Shown piece by piece: positions 1 through 11,385 of a stretch of 64,000 nt of DNA; the first letter of the stretch is position 1; each line of letters starts with the position of its first letter. This DNA is from Cantharellus purpuraceus (taxonomy: Eukaryota; Basidiomycota; Agaricomycetes; Cantharellales; Hydnaceae). Position numbers and translations under genes: made by a program. The notes below the pieces were generated by a model. It was not told the origin of the DNA and searched no databases. It worked only from the letters and a program-made list of their open reading frames with translations. Where the stretch lies: assembly GCA_025174535.1 (NCBI GenBank), contig JALBUN010000001.1, positions 2,480,001-2,544,000 of the forward strand, given 5' to 3'.

Positions 1-2238
1 ATATCCCTCGTGATGGGCACAACGTTGAGAGTTTCAATCTGCGCATACGTATACACATGCAACAAATCTTGATTGTTCACCACATGGACATTGATCATAA
101 ACACCACGATATTCAAAGGTAATTATCAAGGTTATTATCGATTCAGCTTCCCTTCATAGATTGACGGCTGGCGCAGGATTTGGCTGGAAAGTTTATACAA
201 TGCTGTATTTCCGACGCTTTCCGCCTTTGGGGACGTTTCTGCTCTCATAGGAAGCTCTATCCCGGAGTATCAAAGAGCTCTACAAGCTCTCTGTGATTGG
301 ATTCGCTATCGATTTTACTCCATTCAACCATCCCGTTATAATAATAAGTTTTTGACAGAAGTGGTTCAAATGGCGTCTTTAGGGTTTGCATTCGATCGTG
401 ATAATGCTACTCACTATATTCGGCGGGCTGACTGTGTTGTCCGGCATCGACCACCGAACCTGTTGGATGAGGAACAAGGATATGTTCTGCACGACCTCAT
501 ACACTTCTTTGAGGCGAAATCAGAGTCGAAGTCTTCACCCGAGTCTTCAGTGATACGAGGAGCTAAGTTTATCAAGTGCGTTATAATCATACATCTTTCT
601 TGTGTAACGTGCCTCATGAAACGCAGACATGTTCTGGATAAGCATGTTCCCATCGACATTGACGCGCTATTGAACCTCACAGAGTCTGTCTTTGCTCGAG
701 CAATCATATCCTCCCGCCGCTTCGTTCACGACCTTACTCTTCCACGGTCCTGGATATTGAACTGGCTGTCGTCCTGGGATGGGCCTCGTGCCATCCACTA
801 TGACATAATGATCCTTCGACTGCTTTGCGACCCTCTGACGAAGTTATTAGAGGCGATATGTTTAAAACAAGGCATTGGTATGTGTCTGCACGAGCCCCTC
901 AATTTCTTAGGAATCAACATCATATCTTCTTAGGGCATTTAGAGTACGACCGGCGCTCAATGTCGCAGGCATCGTTTACTGCAAGAGGTGTCCTTAGCTA
1001 TCGGATCTGTAGATGCGTCGCACTTTGCAAGTTCACTAACTTGAATCTCAAAGAAACTGCTAATGATTTCATTTCAGTGGGATACAATGCCCGATCATTA
1101 CAATATGAAGTGAGAAATACCATCGTGCAAATGATGAAATCAGTAGGAAAAGCTAGCGGTTCTTATTATTCCTTGATTGTACCGTAAGCTTTTCAGTTTA
1201 CCTTCATGAATTATGAGTAAGGTTCGTCAGATATGTCAAAGCACAACACTGGCCAGACTTATCCTGGGCAGTTCGCTCAAGTGCAAACTCTCCTCTTGAC
1301 GAGCTCATTCTCATTCGCAAAAATGACGACAAGGCCCCAGCCTTGTATCATCCTCCCCGAGGCCTCAAGTTGCTGCGTTACGATACGGAATTAGATATTT
1401 TTCCCTCTGCGGCATATAAGAATACCAGCAAGTTCAATCCCGAGGCAAAACCATTCATACCGTCAATGCAGCAGGCTTCGGTACCCGCCCCAGAAGAAGC
1501 GTCAGACGATGAATCTGTAGTAGATGAGTCACTCAACGAGACTGTCCAGGAAGTCGAGATCGAAGTCAGCCCCATCGACCCCTCGGTCCATAGGACGGAA
1601 AGGGAGATCGATGCCATCAAATTCTTCCAAAGCTTGTATCGCCGTCGATTGGCTGTCAAGTCGAAGCCCGATAGTGAGGTAGATCGAATCAGGTCACTGA
1701 TGTACGCCAAGTTGCAGATCGAAAGCGACAAGCTGGACGTGTCGCGTCACTATCGCCATGTATTCCTTGGGCCACTCCCTCATGTCCTCACTGCACTGCA
1801 AGGGTGTGAGAAGGGTATATACAAGACGAAGATAGAGTTTAAGAAGCGTCTTCGGAGTGGAAAGAAGAACTTCAATGTAGACCGGGAAAACGAGCTCATA
1901 ACCACCTGCAAGTACGTTTGACCAGCATGAGATTCCTTGCTCCTTTTGTTAATATCACCTTGTGTAGTCGCTTGCGGAAAACCTGGGATCGTCTGTGGAA
2001 AGATGTGGAACCGAGTTCTGGTTTACATCACCATGGTTCATGCTCTCATTTAAAACAACGGGTGGATGAGATCAACGATTTCTTTCAAGAAGTATCCGCT
2101 ACAATTTCTGGCCTAGAGGGGTTCGCATGGGATCTGCAGCTTGGATATAAAGGTATTGTACAAGTCGCACCTCCCCCGCGACCAACTAGCAAGGCCCTTA
2201 AAAAGCCCTCGCTCAATACCGAGGACCTTGATCTATAG
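1..2238 (+). CDS. 3' part of a large TRANK1/UvrD-helicase-like protein (5' end outside window)
   Basis: Coding frames on the plus strand join across short introns from about 160 (frame reading DGWRRIWLESLYNAVF) through 352-580, 630-860, 1080-1190, 1343-1910 and 1975 to the TAG at 2236-2238. The protein is helical and charged, without signal peptide or membrane segment. An acidic stretch near 1500-1560 (EEASDDESVVDES) precedes a region reading HVFLGPLPHVLTALQGCEKG, and the last exon has LEPSSG-like and WDLQLGYKGIV segments. These resemble the C-terminal part of the very large basidiomycete 'TPR and ankyrin repeat-containing / UvrD-like helicase' proteins; this match is from memory of the family and the helicase core itself is not in the window. 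It ends tail-to-tail with the ABC transporter, 95 bp away. Coding status is fairly sure, family assignment moderate. Confidence 0.6.
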
Positions 2239-2333
2239 TCCGTATATCCTTCTTTGGACGTCTTCCTGAGATCATGAGTATATCAACACCACCTATTCGC
2301 GGCCTCGCTTGCGGAGGAAGGTGATCAAAAAAT

Positions 2334-4957
2334 TCATCTGAATTGTGCTGCCTGTATATTATACAACTTAGAATAGCCACCATCTTGCTTTAATAGAGAT
2401 TCATGGCTCCCTATCTCTACGACAGTTGAATTGGCCATGTACCTATTACCAGTCAACAAAGCTCACGCATTAACATCAGTCCATAGACGCACATGATCTA
2501 GTCGAAAGTTAGTGATAGCAATACCCCAGAACAGTGAGACTTGCCAAATCCGCAGAGTTTGTCAATTGTCCGAAGCGATGGGATGAAAATACCATGGTTC
2601 GATTACCACGAAGCTGGCGGAGGCGTTCGAATAGATCTAAGAAGCGCAATCAGCATATATATTCCTTTCTTTGTGAGCAAGCTGACCATGTTCCGCTGCC
2701 GGATCAAGAGATGCACTTCGCAAGTCTCAGATGAGGAATTCATATGTGGTTTATAGCACTCACCTTGGTTCATCAAACAGGAACAAACCAACATCTGAAT
2801 CATCTCCAAGGGATCGCATGAAAGTACGAGAGCTTCCAAAGTCAAGCAGGGCATCACAGCAAGTAAAGAAGGGCGTACAGTGCAAGTTTTTGCATCTGCC
2901 CGCCCGAGAACTTTGGGTTTTGTAGTCTTACCCGTCTCCTCAAGCGCCTATATTCAGTCTCGTGGGTACTCTCAGGTGAGCCAGAATAAATATCCCCAGG
3001 AGGGTGCAGCATGGTATCAAACCCATCCGGGAGATTCCCTATAAAACCAGAGGCTCCACCAAGTTCGGCAGCTTGTCGTACCCGATCCTCATCCCAGGCC
3101 CGCTGGGGATCACCCATGCCAATGTTCTCTTTAATCTAGTCCGGCAGAATTGTTGGGATAGGCTAAGGAGCTTTAGGCGTACATACCGACAATGGGAAAT
3201 GAGTATAATCCTGGAATAGTACGGAAATGCAACGTCGCAAGTCTGCCAATTTTATGGTCCTAATGTCACGACCATCGATAAGGATAGATCCTTCAGTTGG
3301 ATCGTATAATCTATTGATAAGTTTAAGCACCGTACTCTTCCCTGCAAGACCGTCAATAAATACCTGTCGAAAAAATGTAGGCACTAGTCTCACCGGAGCC
3401 GTTGAATCCTACCAAAACGCAAAGTTGGCCTGCTCCAATCTTGAATGAAACATCCTTCACAGCATAACTATCGCTGCCAGGATACTTGAATGACACGTCT
3501 CTGCAGTACAAAGTACATCACGACGCTCCTGAGCATTGAAAAATGTCAACTTACACGAATTCGATTGTCATACCAAATTTCACTACTTGAGTATCTTCAG
3601 GATAAGGATGACTCCCGTCTATTACTTGATTTTTGATATTGATTATCTCATACAACCGACCGATTGAAGCAAATGTCCCCGACATAGTAGAAGTCTCGTG
3701 TATCAGACTGAGGAATGGCGATGCAAACGACGAAACTGTGTCACGAATGAGCGCTATAGATGCCAAGGATACTGGAATGGAGCGAGGGGCTTGAAGTGCT
3801 CGAAGTGTAAAAGCAAGCTATATAGTCGTAACCTGAGTGGATATTGTCGCCGTGCGCTTAGATCTGCATACCTGGGGCAACTCCTTGAGGGAGCTTCTGA
3901 GCAGAGCGAACAGCGTATCTCGTCGCTTATCAATTTGATTTTGAAGGTCGAAAAAGTCTAGCACCCCACTTTCTCCTAAACGTTGCTGGATAGTACGAAA
4001 CTCTAGATCATTACAGTATAAGCGTTGAGGTTTAGAGCAGAAGATTGAAGGCTAGCCTGTGATGACATAGTCCTGCAAGCTACAAGCCACCAACTCCTTG
4101 CGATAGTCTTCGTCATTTACAAGTTTCTTGAATCCTTGCAGGCGTCTATAATCTTGATTGCGACAGGTAGCCACCCAAACTGATCCGTGAAGATGAGAGC
4201 TTCGTTTTCGTCGGTAACCGTTATTGGACTCACCTCCAGCATGCCATGGAGTGACCTGCAGGATCCATGACAGAACTGGCTCTGCAAAGCTCAGCGATGC
4301 GAGTAACATGCCATCAGGATGATCTTTCAATACATTTATGAGGACGGAAAGTTGCGTAAGCAACTGAATGATGGTCGAGGCAATGTTGATCATAGTCCTT
4401 ATGCAGGACCAGGCGGCATTCCGTCTAGTAGCTACACCCGAATGTAGTTGACCCCTCACGGCAGGGTCATCGTATGTAGGGACATCCAGCTGAACGTGAG
4501 CGCGGAGAATATGTTCTGCGTAATAAATCTGCATCTTTGTGGAGATCCTCGTCGCAGCCCAAGACTGCGCATTGTACGCCAGGGGAGACAGTGCCATGCA
4601 ACTGACTCTAAAGAAAAAAACGCGAAAGAGGAGGGGTTTGTCGATACTTCGAGAGTCTATGGAATCCTGTATGACCTGCAAGAGCTGGCCAGAGTAGAAA
4701 AGCTTCGTAGCCGGCAGGAGGGAGAGGACCAATGCGCTCGCTATATATAGCAGCAACGTCTTGTAGCAGAGAAGTGTTAACACCTTGACCCCCCGGATAA
4801 CATATGGGAGAGACTTTAACGCTTCATTGAATGTATGCAGAAAAGGAAGTGAAGTAGGCTTGTCAGGCTTAACCATATAAAGATCCCAAATTCCCAATCG
4901 CCTATGTTCCACTTTGTCTTCTTCTGGATCTACCTGAGTAATATCCTTGGGCGACAT
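2334..4957 (-). CDS. ABC transporter, half-size: one transmembrane domain plus one ATPase domain
   Basis: The N-terminal half has hydrophobic segments (VLTLLCYKTLLLYIASALVL; LLTQLSVLINVL) of an ABC type-1 membrane domain. The C-terminal half is an ATPase. The Walker A loop GFNGSGKST is restored across a 52 bp intron at about 3340-3391. The Q-loop is VLFQDY, the signature FSGGQ (near 2905), Walker B GLFLFDEP followed by the D-loop SASLDP over a 49 bp intron, and the H-loop FSSHRFGQLT. The last exon ends in NIQAAQFR and TGA at 2334-2336. All catalytic motifs look intact, so it should be a working ATPase. About 600 residues with one TMD and one NBD implies a dimer; substrate unknown. The upstream in-frame codon at 5011 is GTG, so I take the ATG at 4957. 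NIC96 ends 152 bp upstream on the same strand. Confidence 0.85.
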
Positions 4958-5109
4958 GTTACACGCAACGGAGGAAGCGCTTAGTCGCCTGTGAACAGTG
5001 GCGAAGTCCACAAGATACGAAGTTCATTTGCATCGTGTCTGATCACGTGATGATCCGTCGAGACTCTTGACAGTTCCTGTATATAGAATTGAGGGTACAG
5101 TGATACAGA

Positions 5110-8100
5110 CTACAATGCGATATCTACATCCATTCTCGCCAGTTGCGCGTACACATCTGCTGACATACGGTACTTGAGCATCCCAGCAAACACCATCAGC
5201 GATCTCGATTTTGTCCGCAACGCAGCCAAAGTCTAGCGCAGCGATCAGAATTAGGTTTTTAAGTCTCTAGAGTGGACATACCGCTTGCCGCCCCGATTCT
5301 GAATAGATGCTTCTTTTAATGTTCTCATGTTGCCGATGTAATATCTCCATAGTTAGCGGAAGGAAAACGTGCAAGTTTCGCGAAATGGATTCGTCGTGAT
5401 CCTTGAATTCTTCAGAGCGTTTCGTGGTAGTTGTCATGTCGCCATCCAGGGGCACTAGGTCCGATGACTCAATTGCCTAACAGGGAGTGAATAATGCAGG
5501 TCTCCAAGTGACGTGGACGTTCAATCCTCACCTGCAGGGCAGCATCAAGATTCCCCTTCTCCTTAGCTTCCCGAGCAGCCCGAATCTTGAGTAATTTCAC
5601 CACCGCGTCTTTCGCTTTCCCCGCTCCTTTATTGGTTCTTTCGTAATGCCGCAGAATATCCCTAGCGGTTTGCGCAAGCTCCACACCAAGTTCACCACCA
5701 TTGTCGGGTTCATCAATAACTTCGCTCAACGACCGAGCTAGACAGGCAATAACAGTATCCGGAGAGTCGGCCAGATTATAAAGCTTGATCGCCTCGTTGA
5801 TACGCTTTTCTCGCTCAGACTGTTTAGCAGCAGGTCGTAGAATGACTTCGTAATATTTTTCCTTGTCCAACTTCAGAAGGGGTAGTCCACGCTCGAGCTC
5901 GCCATTCTGGAGCATAAATGCGTCACCTTGTGACAGAAGACCAAGATATCGACCGATCGCTTACAAACTTGATACCGTCTGGCCGGAATCCACCGACAAG
6001 TTCTTCCCAACCACCAGTCGCCTCGGCACTTACAATGACCTTGCGACACAGATCCCAGGCGATCTCGATCTGTTCCTTTCCCACTCCCTCACCCTGGTCG
6101 GCACTCAGACATACGCAATATACATATTGGATAGCCTCTTTAGGGTCTGTCCGAGTAAATTGACGAATATAACGTGCAATCACTAGTGCGAGATTGAGCG
6201 ACGAGCGACGATTATATGGAGTAGTCACTAGACGGATTGTCAATTTAGGCGACAGGAATAGTGAGTTACATACAGATCGTCGCATCAGTAGCCTCAACTT
6301 TCGACGTTACTCGAAGCAAACCATGGTAGGCCAGAGCAATGCTCAAATGAACAGCCTCAACCTGTAATTCGGGCTTCTCGTATAAAGCTGCAACCGCCTG
6401 TGAGAGGTCGGAGATCAATTCAGCCAAAAGGTACGATTAGTGCGACGAACCCGCTCGAATTGCCCGCACACAAGGAGGACTCTGGCCCAAGTCCCCTGCT
6501 TCGAACTTGCACCTTTTTGGCCAGGAGGGTCTTCAAAGTGACGCTCGCCGTAGCCCATGAGTACTTCTGCCAGTTCCCTGAGGCCATTCGCCTCGTTACC
6601 AACCCCCGTCTCATTAAGCTTAAAGCCAAAAGTTCTACGTCGGAAATGGGGAAAGAATATCTGGAACTAGCATAACATACCATTGCGAGCTGAAACCACA
6701 GCCAATCTTCCGTCGTACCCGTTATATAAGGAAGATTTCGCTTATGGGGCTCAACTCTGCCCATCAATTTGAACAGCGCACCCTTGAATGGGTCGACAGT
6801 TGGTGAATGCTCTAGGTGAGTCCGGAAAGTAGATCTGCTGGTGTCTCCCATACTTCATAGGTTAGACGTCAGTCAGCATTTTGGCATGGCAATTACTGGT
6901 ACAGCTGACCTCCCCTCATCAGACAAGGCCCATTTTTGGAACTGAGAAACAAAATCTCGCTGCCTTCCGTCCAACACAGACCTATGTTTTAGTGCTTCTC
7001 CTACTGCCTCTTCAACTCGTCCTGTCCTGAGAAGGTAGAAAAGTTGAGCCCACATGGGCCTCCCATTCAGAAGCTGTTGCAGGAGTGTTAAGCAGTCCTC
7101 AAAATAACGAGCATCTAGACATCACCTCCAGACGGTCATCCCATTGACCATTTCTGTAAAATCGAACAGCCAGAAAGGCTCTCACGCGGTTGGCTGCACT
7201 TGGATCACCTCCAAGTGCGGCCTGGGCTGGATTTGAAGTGACAGTACGTTCCATCACCTCCCAGTACCTAGAACGACGCAAAATGAGATATCACTTCACC
7301 ATTGTAAACATCGGTGCCTACTGTTCCTCCAACGCCTCTTTGGCACCTTTAGCAATCTGGGTGCGAAGTTCGATGGCCTCTCGACTATTCTCATCCCCCA
7401 GGTATGCTCTTGCATACTTCCGTTCATATATTGGTGTATTGAGAAGGTGTGCACCACCATGAGATTGTCTGGGCAAAGATGGCGGCTCTCTGGTGATCTT
7501 GGTGACAATATGCAGGATTTCGTGCATTTGAGATATCTCAAAAGATATCAGCTCAGATGTCCCTCGCGAAGTATGTCAACATGACCCACCTGTCCGGTAG
7601 TGGAGCGCGTGGCATCGAGGAGAGCGTGGATAACTGGATATGAGACGTTCCCAATACGAGCAGAGTTCAGATCTGATATCACTCGATCATATGCCATCAT
7701 TTTCTGGTGCATCTGAAGGCTAGGCGTAAATGTCGATGCTGAATACTGTTGAAGTGATGTGTAATTCAAGTAAAGTCCCGTGCAAATGTCACTTACTGAA
7801 GAACCCAAATTATCTCTAGTACTTTGTCGCAGTTCCAATGTAGGGCGACTGGTCTCTGCGGCAAATCCACGGCCACTCAGCTCCTCAAAAACGCGCTTTT
7901 TGCGTGCCTCCCAATCTCTCCGAACGCGTTCTTCAAGTACATGATAAAACTCCGCTTCGGTCTCACGCCTCCCTTCTTCAATCGTTGAAATCAACGTCTG
8001 CTCATGTGCATGACGAAGATACCCCGTGACGTCGGTGTCCAGAAGAGGCTGCAGCGGTGAGAATGTAGTGGATGTATTTAACGCGGCGATGGAGTTGGTG

Positions 8101-8360
8101 AGTGTGGGAGCGTCTACATGCGCCTGTGCCAAAAGATAGTTGCTATAATGGAGAGTTAGTGGCATACAAAGGAATGAACCAATAACTCACGCTTTTCCAG
8201 TATCTCTGGACGCGCCACCCTGACCATTCACGAGCCGCCGAGACTGCAGTTCCACCTGGTCAAGCCCTAGGCTGACTGTGGGAAGGTCCGGGCGTGTTTG
8301 CAGATGCGAATTGAGGGCCTTGGAAGAAGTAAGAATTGAGGCTAGGTCGACAGAGGCCAT
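5110..8360 (-). CDS. NIC96: Nucleoporin Nic96/Nup93 family, inner-ring scaffold of the nuclear pore
   Basis: The start ATG at 8358-8360 gives MASVDLASILTSSKALNSHL, followed after one intron by NYLLAQAHVDAP. The diagnostic Nic96/Nup93 stretch is GYLRHAHEQTLISTIEEGRR with EFYHVLEERVRRDWEARKKR just after it. The rest is alpha-helical solenoid (for example AVEMWAQLFYLLRTGRVEEA near 7055) down to the last exon, which reads LRTKSRSLMVFAGMLKYRMS and ends VDIAL with TAG at 5110-5112. About a dozen short introns interrupt it. In this family the N-terminal coiled coil binds the Nsp1 channel complex and the solenoid binds Nup188/Nup192; that is family knowledge. No frame break was found in the exons I joined. 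It is a single essential housekeeping gene in most fungi. Confidence 0.93.
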
Positions 8361-8640
8361 AACTGCAAAGAGAGAAGCTGCTGAGTAAGCCCCACACGCG
8401 AGTTCTCTCGACGCGTTGAGTTTTTGGTCCCGCGATGCTAAACGCTCACTCCACTTTGCTGGAGGCTCAATTAACGATACACTATTGTTGTTGTTGTCAG
8501 AGGCTCTTGCGCAGATGTAGATTAAGTGAGACCAAAGTGAAGATTTATTCTAGTTCAGCTGCTCCGCTTTAGCTACAGCTTAGGGCCTCGCGCTGAGAAA
8601 TCTTCATTATCCATCCAAAATCTAGCGAGAGTTGTCAAAA

Positions 8641-9561
8641 ATGGCTGGTGCAACTCAACCGAGTTCTTTATACTGCATTGATCCGCTTAATGGGGATAAA
8701 TACGCACCCTGGAAGGAGAAAATGCGATGATTCTTAATTGAACAAGATCTTTGGGAACACGCTACTGGAGTTGCAAAGACACCTGAGCCGGCGAGTGTAG
8801 AAAAGACTACGCCAGCTGAAAGCCAGGTGATTGCAGATTGGATGAAAAAAGACCAACAAGCTTATATGGCAATTTGGATCAGTGATGAATACTTGGTCTA
8901 TGTACATGGATCTGATACCACCCATGGAGTCTGGAAGACCCTGGCAACAATCTTTGAAGCCAAAGGACCAGTTGGTGTCATCAATGTACACTGCAAATTT
9001 TTCCATATGTTCACTGAAGAAGGTGTGGATATGGAGGAGCATATACGCAAACTGCATGGTCTACAGAGGACTCTCCAAACATTGGGAGAGCTCATCAATG
9101 ACTGTGACTTTTCCAACACCCTTTTGACATTGCTTCCATCATGGTCAACCTTTTTAATGGCTGTCAATGCCAGGTTGCTGACACTTACATCTGATGCATT
9201 GATAGCTCAGATATTGGAGGAGGATCAGATTTGGTGTACTACTTGTGGTGGTGACACAGTGCTTCAAGCACAAGACTGGTCAGGCAAATGCAAACAGTCA
9301 AATGGTGCCACAAAAGGAAAGTGCCATAATTGTGGCCAGAAAGGACACTGATAGAAGAACTGCTGGGCCAAAGGAGGTGGCAAAGAAGGCCAAGCTCCAA
9401 AATGGTGGAAGCCAGGCAGGGACAAAGATACAACAAAGCAGTCCACTGACAGCAAGGTGGATGAATTTGACTTTGCATGCATGACTACAGAGGCTGCATA
9501 TCACTGCAGCATCTCTGCATCTGACTGGTTGGCTGATTCTGTGGCAACCACTGTTAAGTGC
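8641..9561 (+). pseudogene. Ty1/copia gag with start of protease, degenerate and truncated
   Basis: The frame opens at ATG 8641 with a copia-gag N-terminus (SSLYCIDPLNGDKYAPWK), then meets a TGA at 8728-8730 where the family has Trp (KMR-W-FLIEQDLW). It continues as gag (GVWKTLATIFEAKG; LTLLPSWSTFL) to a CCHC knuckle CHNCGQKGH at about 9331-9351, where two stops (TGA TAG) replace the residues before KNC. Further on DWLADSVATT marks the start of the aspartic protease; the usual DSGAT is DSVAT here. Homology stops at about 9561, so protease body, integrase and RT are missing. The stops are consistent with G-to-A changes of Trp codons. This is an inactive relic. The preceding 280 bp back to NIC96 hold a short GTT run and no gene. 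Confidence 0.85.
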
Positions 9562-9618
9562 TGAGAGGTGGGGTGTAAAGGAGTAATTGGAGTTTGGATG
9601 CTAGTGAGGAAGGGGAGG

Positions 9619-10839
9619 TGTTTTGGAACCCACAAAATTATGGTGTTAGGGCAAACTCTAAATCACCACAATTCTGTAAATGAACAGCTGAGAAGAATAC
9701 CAAACCCTGCTGCAGCATAACTCCAGAAACAATTCAATGTTTGTACTTTGGTTACAATACCTTGTATTGGTCAATGCAGACTATACACAGAAAAATAAAA
9801 CATTTCTTAGCAGCAAGAAATGAATAAGACTTCCAGAGTCTAGAGTTCATGGATGCTTAGGGGTCCAGATATTCCAAAATGAGGGGAATGCACTTAGAGG
9901 CTAAAGGAAGTAGGTGGATGAATCCAACCGTCCAACCAGTGGCACTCAGAAGCGGGTAACAGCAATGTGTGAAGTAGTCTGGCAACTGCTTCACATGAGT
10001 TCAAGATCCTAATGCTCTGCAAAGGCAGTACACACTAGTAACTTAAACAAGAGCATTAATGGCAGGACTATCGACAGACAATCTCACCCTGTAGATTCGT
10101 AGTCACATGAGGCAGATACTACACTCATGCCCAAAGCAAGAATATCACTACTTTGAGTGCAATCAAGTACAGTTATACAACTGTAAAAGATCCTTGAACT
10201 GGTAATCAACAGTTACTGAGATATAGAGGATGACACTGTATGTCACTCTAGTCACACTGGTGTGCAGAAGATGGGTAGGATATGTTACTATTTCAGAGGC
10301 AGAATGACCTCCTTATATATTTTATTTACAGGGGCTGATTAATGGTTCTGGAATATTCTACCTATTAATAGATGGAAACTACTGGAAGGTTGTGGAAGGT
10401 GGAAGAAAGGGGTAGAATATTCCAAGCCAATCACAGGTTCTGATCACTGAAATAACACTGATCAGGAGCTGAATAATGGTTCTGGAAAGTTCTATCTAAT
10501 AATAGAAGGAAACAGCTAGAATGTTATGGAAAAGGATAGAATATTCCAAGGCAATCAGCTGATCTGATCCCTGAATTAGGCACTGATCAAGCAAAAAGAA
10601 GGGTATCCACCCTGTTTTCTGCACTGGTTTGGACAGCCATGGATAGTCACATCTCAGGTGATGATCTGCATGGAAAATAGTGCCCTGAGAGGCTGTGGTT
10701 GTCAAGTTAGAATATTTGAATAAGTCCATTCCAGGTACAAGCATCAAATATATGCTGATATTTAGGAATGGAAAAGCAAAGAATAGCACATTGGTGCTGC
10801 ATAAATGGAATTTGATAGGGAAAAGGTGGTTCCCATACA
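9619..10839 (-). repeat. Family A LTR-like element, copy 1 (octamer subfamily, internal deletion)
   Basis: On the plus strand it begins TGTTTTGGAACC and ends GGTTCCCATACA; these ends are inverted repeats with 10 of 12 matches. The same sequence recurs at 46359, 47453, 58698, 60831 and (reversed) 62630. The strand given follows the TATA-like TATATAAGG that reads on the minus strand. This copy lacks roughly 190 bp present in the 58698 copy between the GCCCTGAGAGG and GAATATTTGAATAAG blocks. No long ORF belongs to it. Flanks (GGAGG / GCCTT) do not form a target duplication. It could be a solo LTR or a non-autonomous TIR element. Confidence 0.8.
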
Positions 10840-11032
10840 GCCTTTGCAGAGCATTAGAAGCTTGAACTCATGTGAAGCAGTTGCTAGACTACTTCACACA
10901 TTGCTGTTACCTGTTAAATCATTTCTGGAGTTGTGCTGCAGCAGGATTTAATATTCTTCTCAGCTGTTCATTCATGGAATTGTGGTGATTTAGAGTTTGC
11001 CCTAACACCATAATTTTGCAGGTTCCAAAACA
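10840..11032 (+). repeat. Inverted, internally deleted fragment of family A
   Basis: Starting directly after the last base of copy 1, the sequence is the reverse complement of family A: a block with GCAAAGGC-type and GTAACAGCAATGTGTG complements, a jump, then the terminal block ending GGTTCCAAAACA at 11032. About 450 bp of the expected sequence between the two blocks is missing. The next base begins an unrelated LTR (family B). Confidence 0.8.
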
Positions 11033-11195
11033 GGAAGTGTAGTGTCAATACCACAGAATTCAACAGCTGCAAATACACATGCATAGCAGTCAAGTATGGC
11101 GATTTTTATCTCGGTTTGCCCACCTGACTTGGTATATAAGTTCCATATTGTTCTATCGGACACTTCAGTTGTGCAGGGAGCAAACAACTGAAGTT
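11033..11195 (-). repeat. Family B small LTR, partial copy interrupted by family A
   Basis: Reverse complement of the element at 17785-17975: shares the TATATACCAAGTCAGGTGG block and the ACTTCAGTTG/CAACTGAAGT hairpin. The family A fragment ends exactly within its CACTTCC segment, so family A joined into a family B copy. The 3' part beyond the junction is absent. Confidence 0.75.
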
Positions 11196-11385
11196 ATACA
11201 TCTAGTCCCTCTTCACATCCCATATCTTTCATACACTAACAGTCCACTACTTGTGAGTGTCCAGGCATCACATCCAATCCAAAACCAAGCATGCAATAGA
11301 TGTGCATCATGCCGCCACATTGTCAGATGTTCCTTAAAGCTAAGCCAATCTCCAAGGCTGCTTCAAGCAAGAGACATGACCATAA

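Noticed and set aside
3698..3961. Plus-strand frames across the ABC transporter, e.g. 3698-3961 and 4448-4750
   Set aside because: Antisense shadows of exons whose minus-strand frame carries all ABC motifs.
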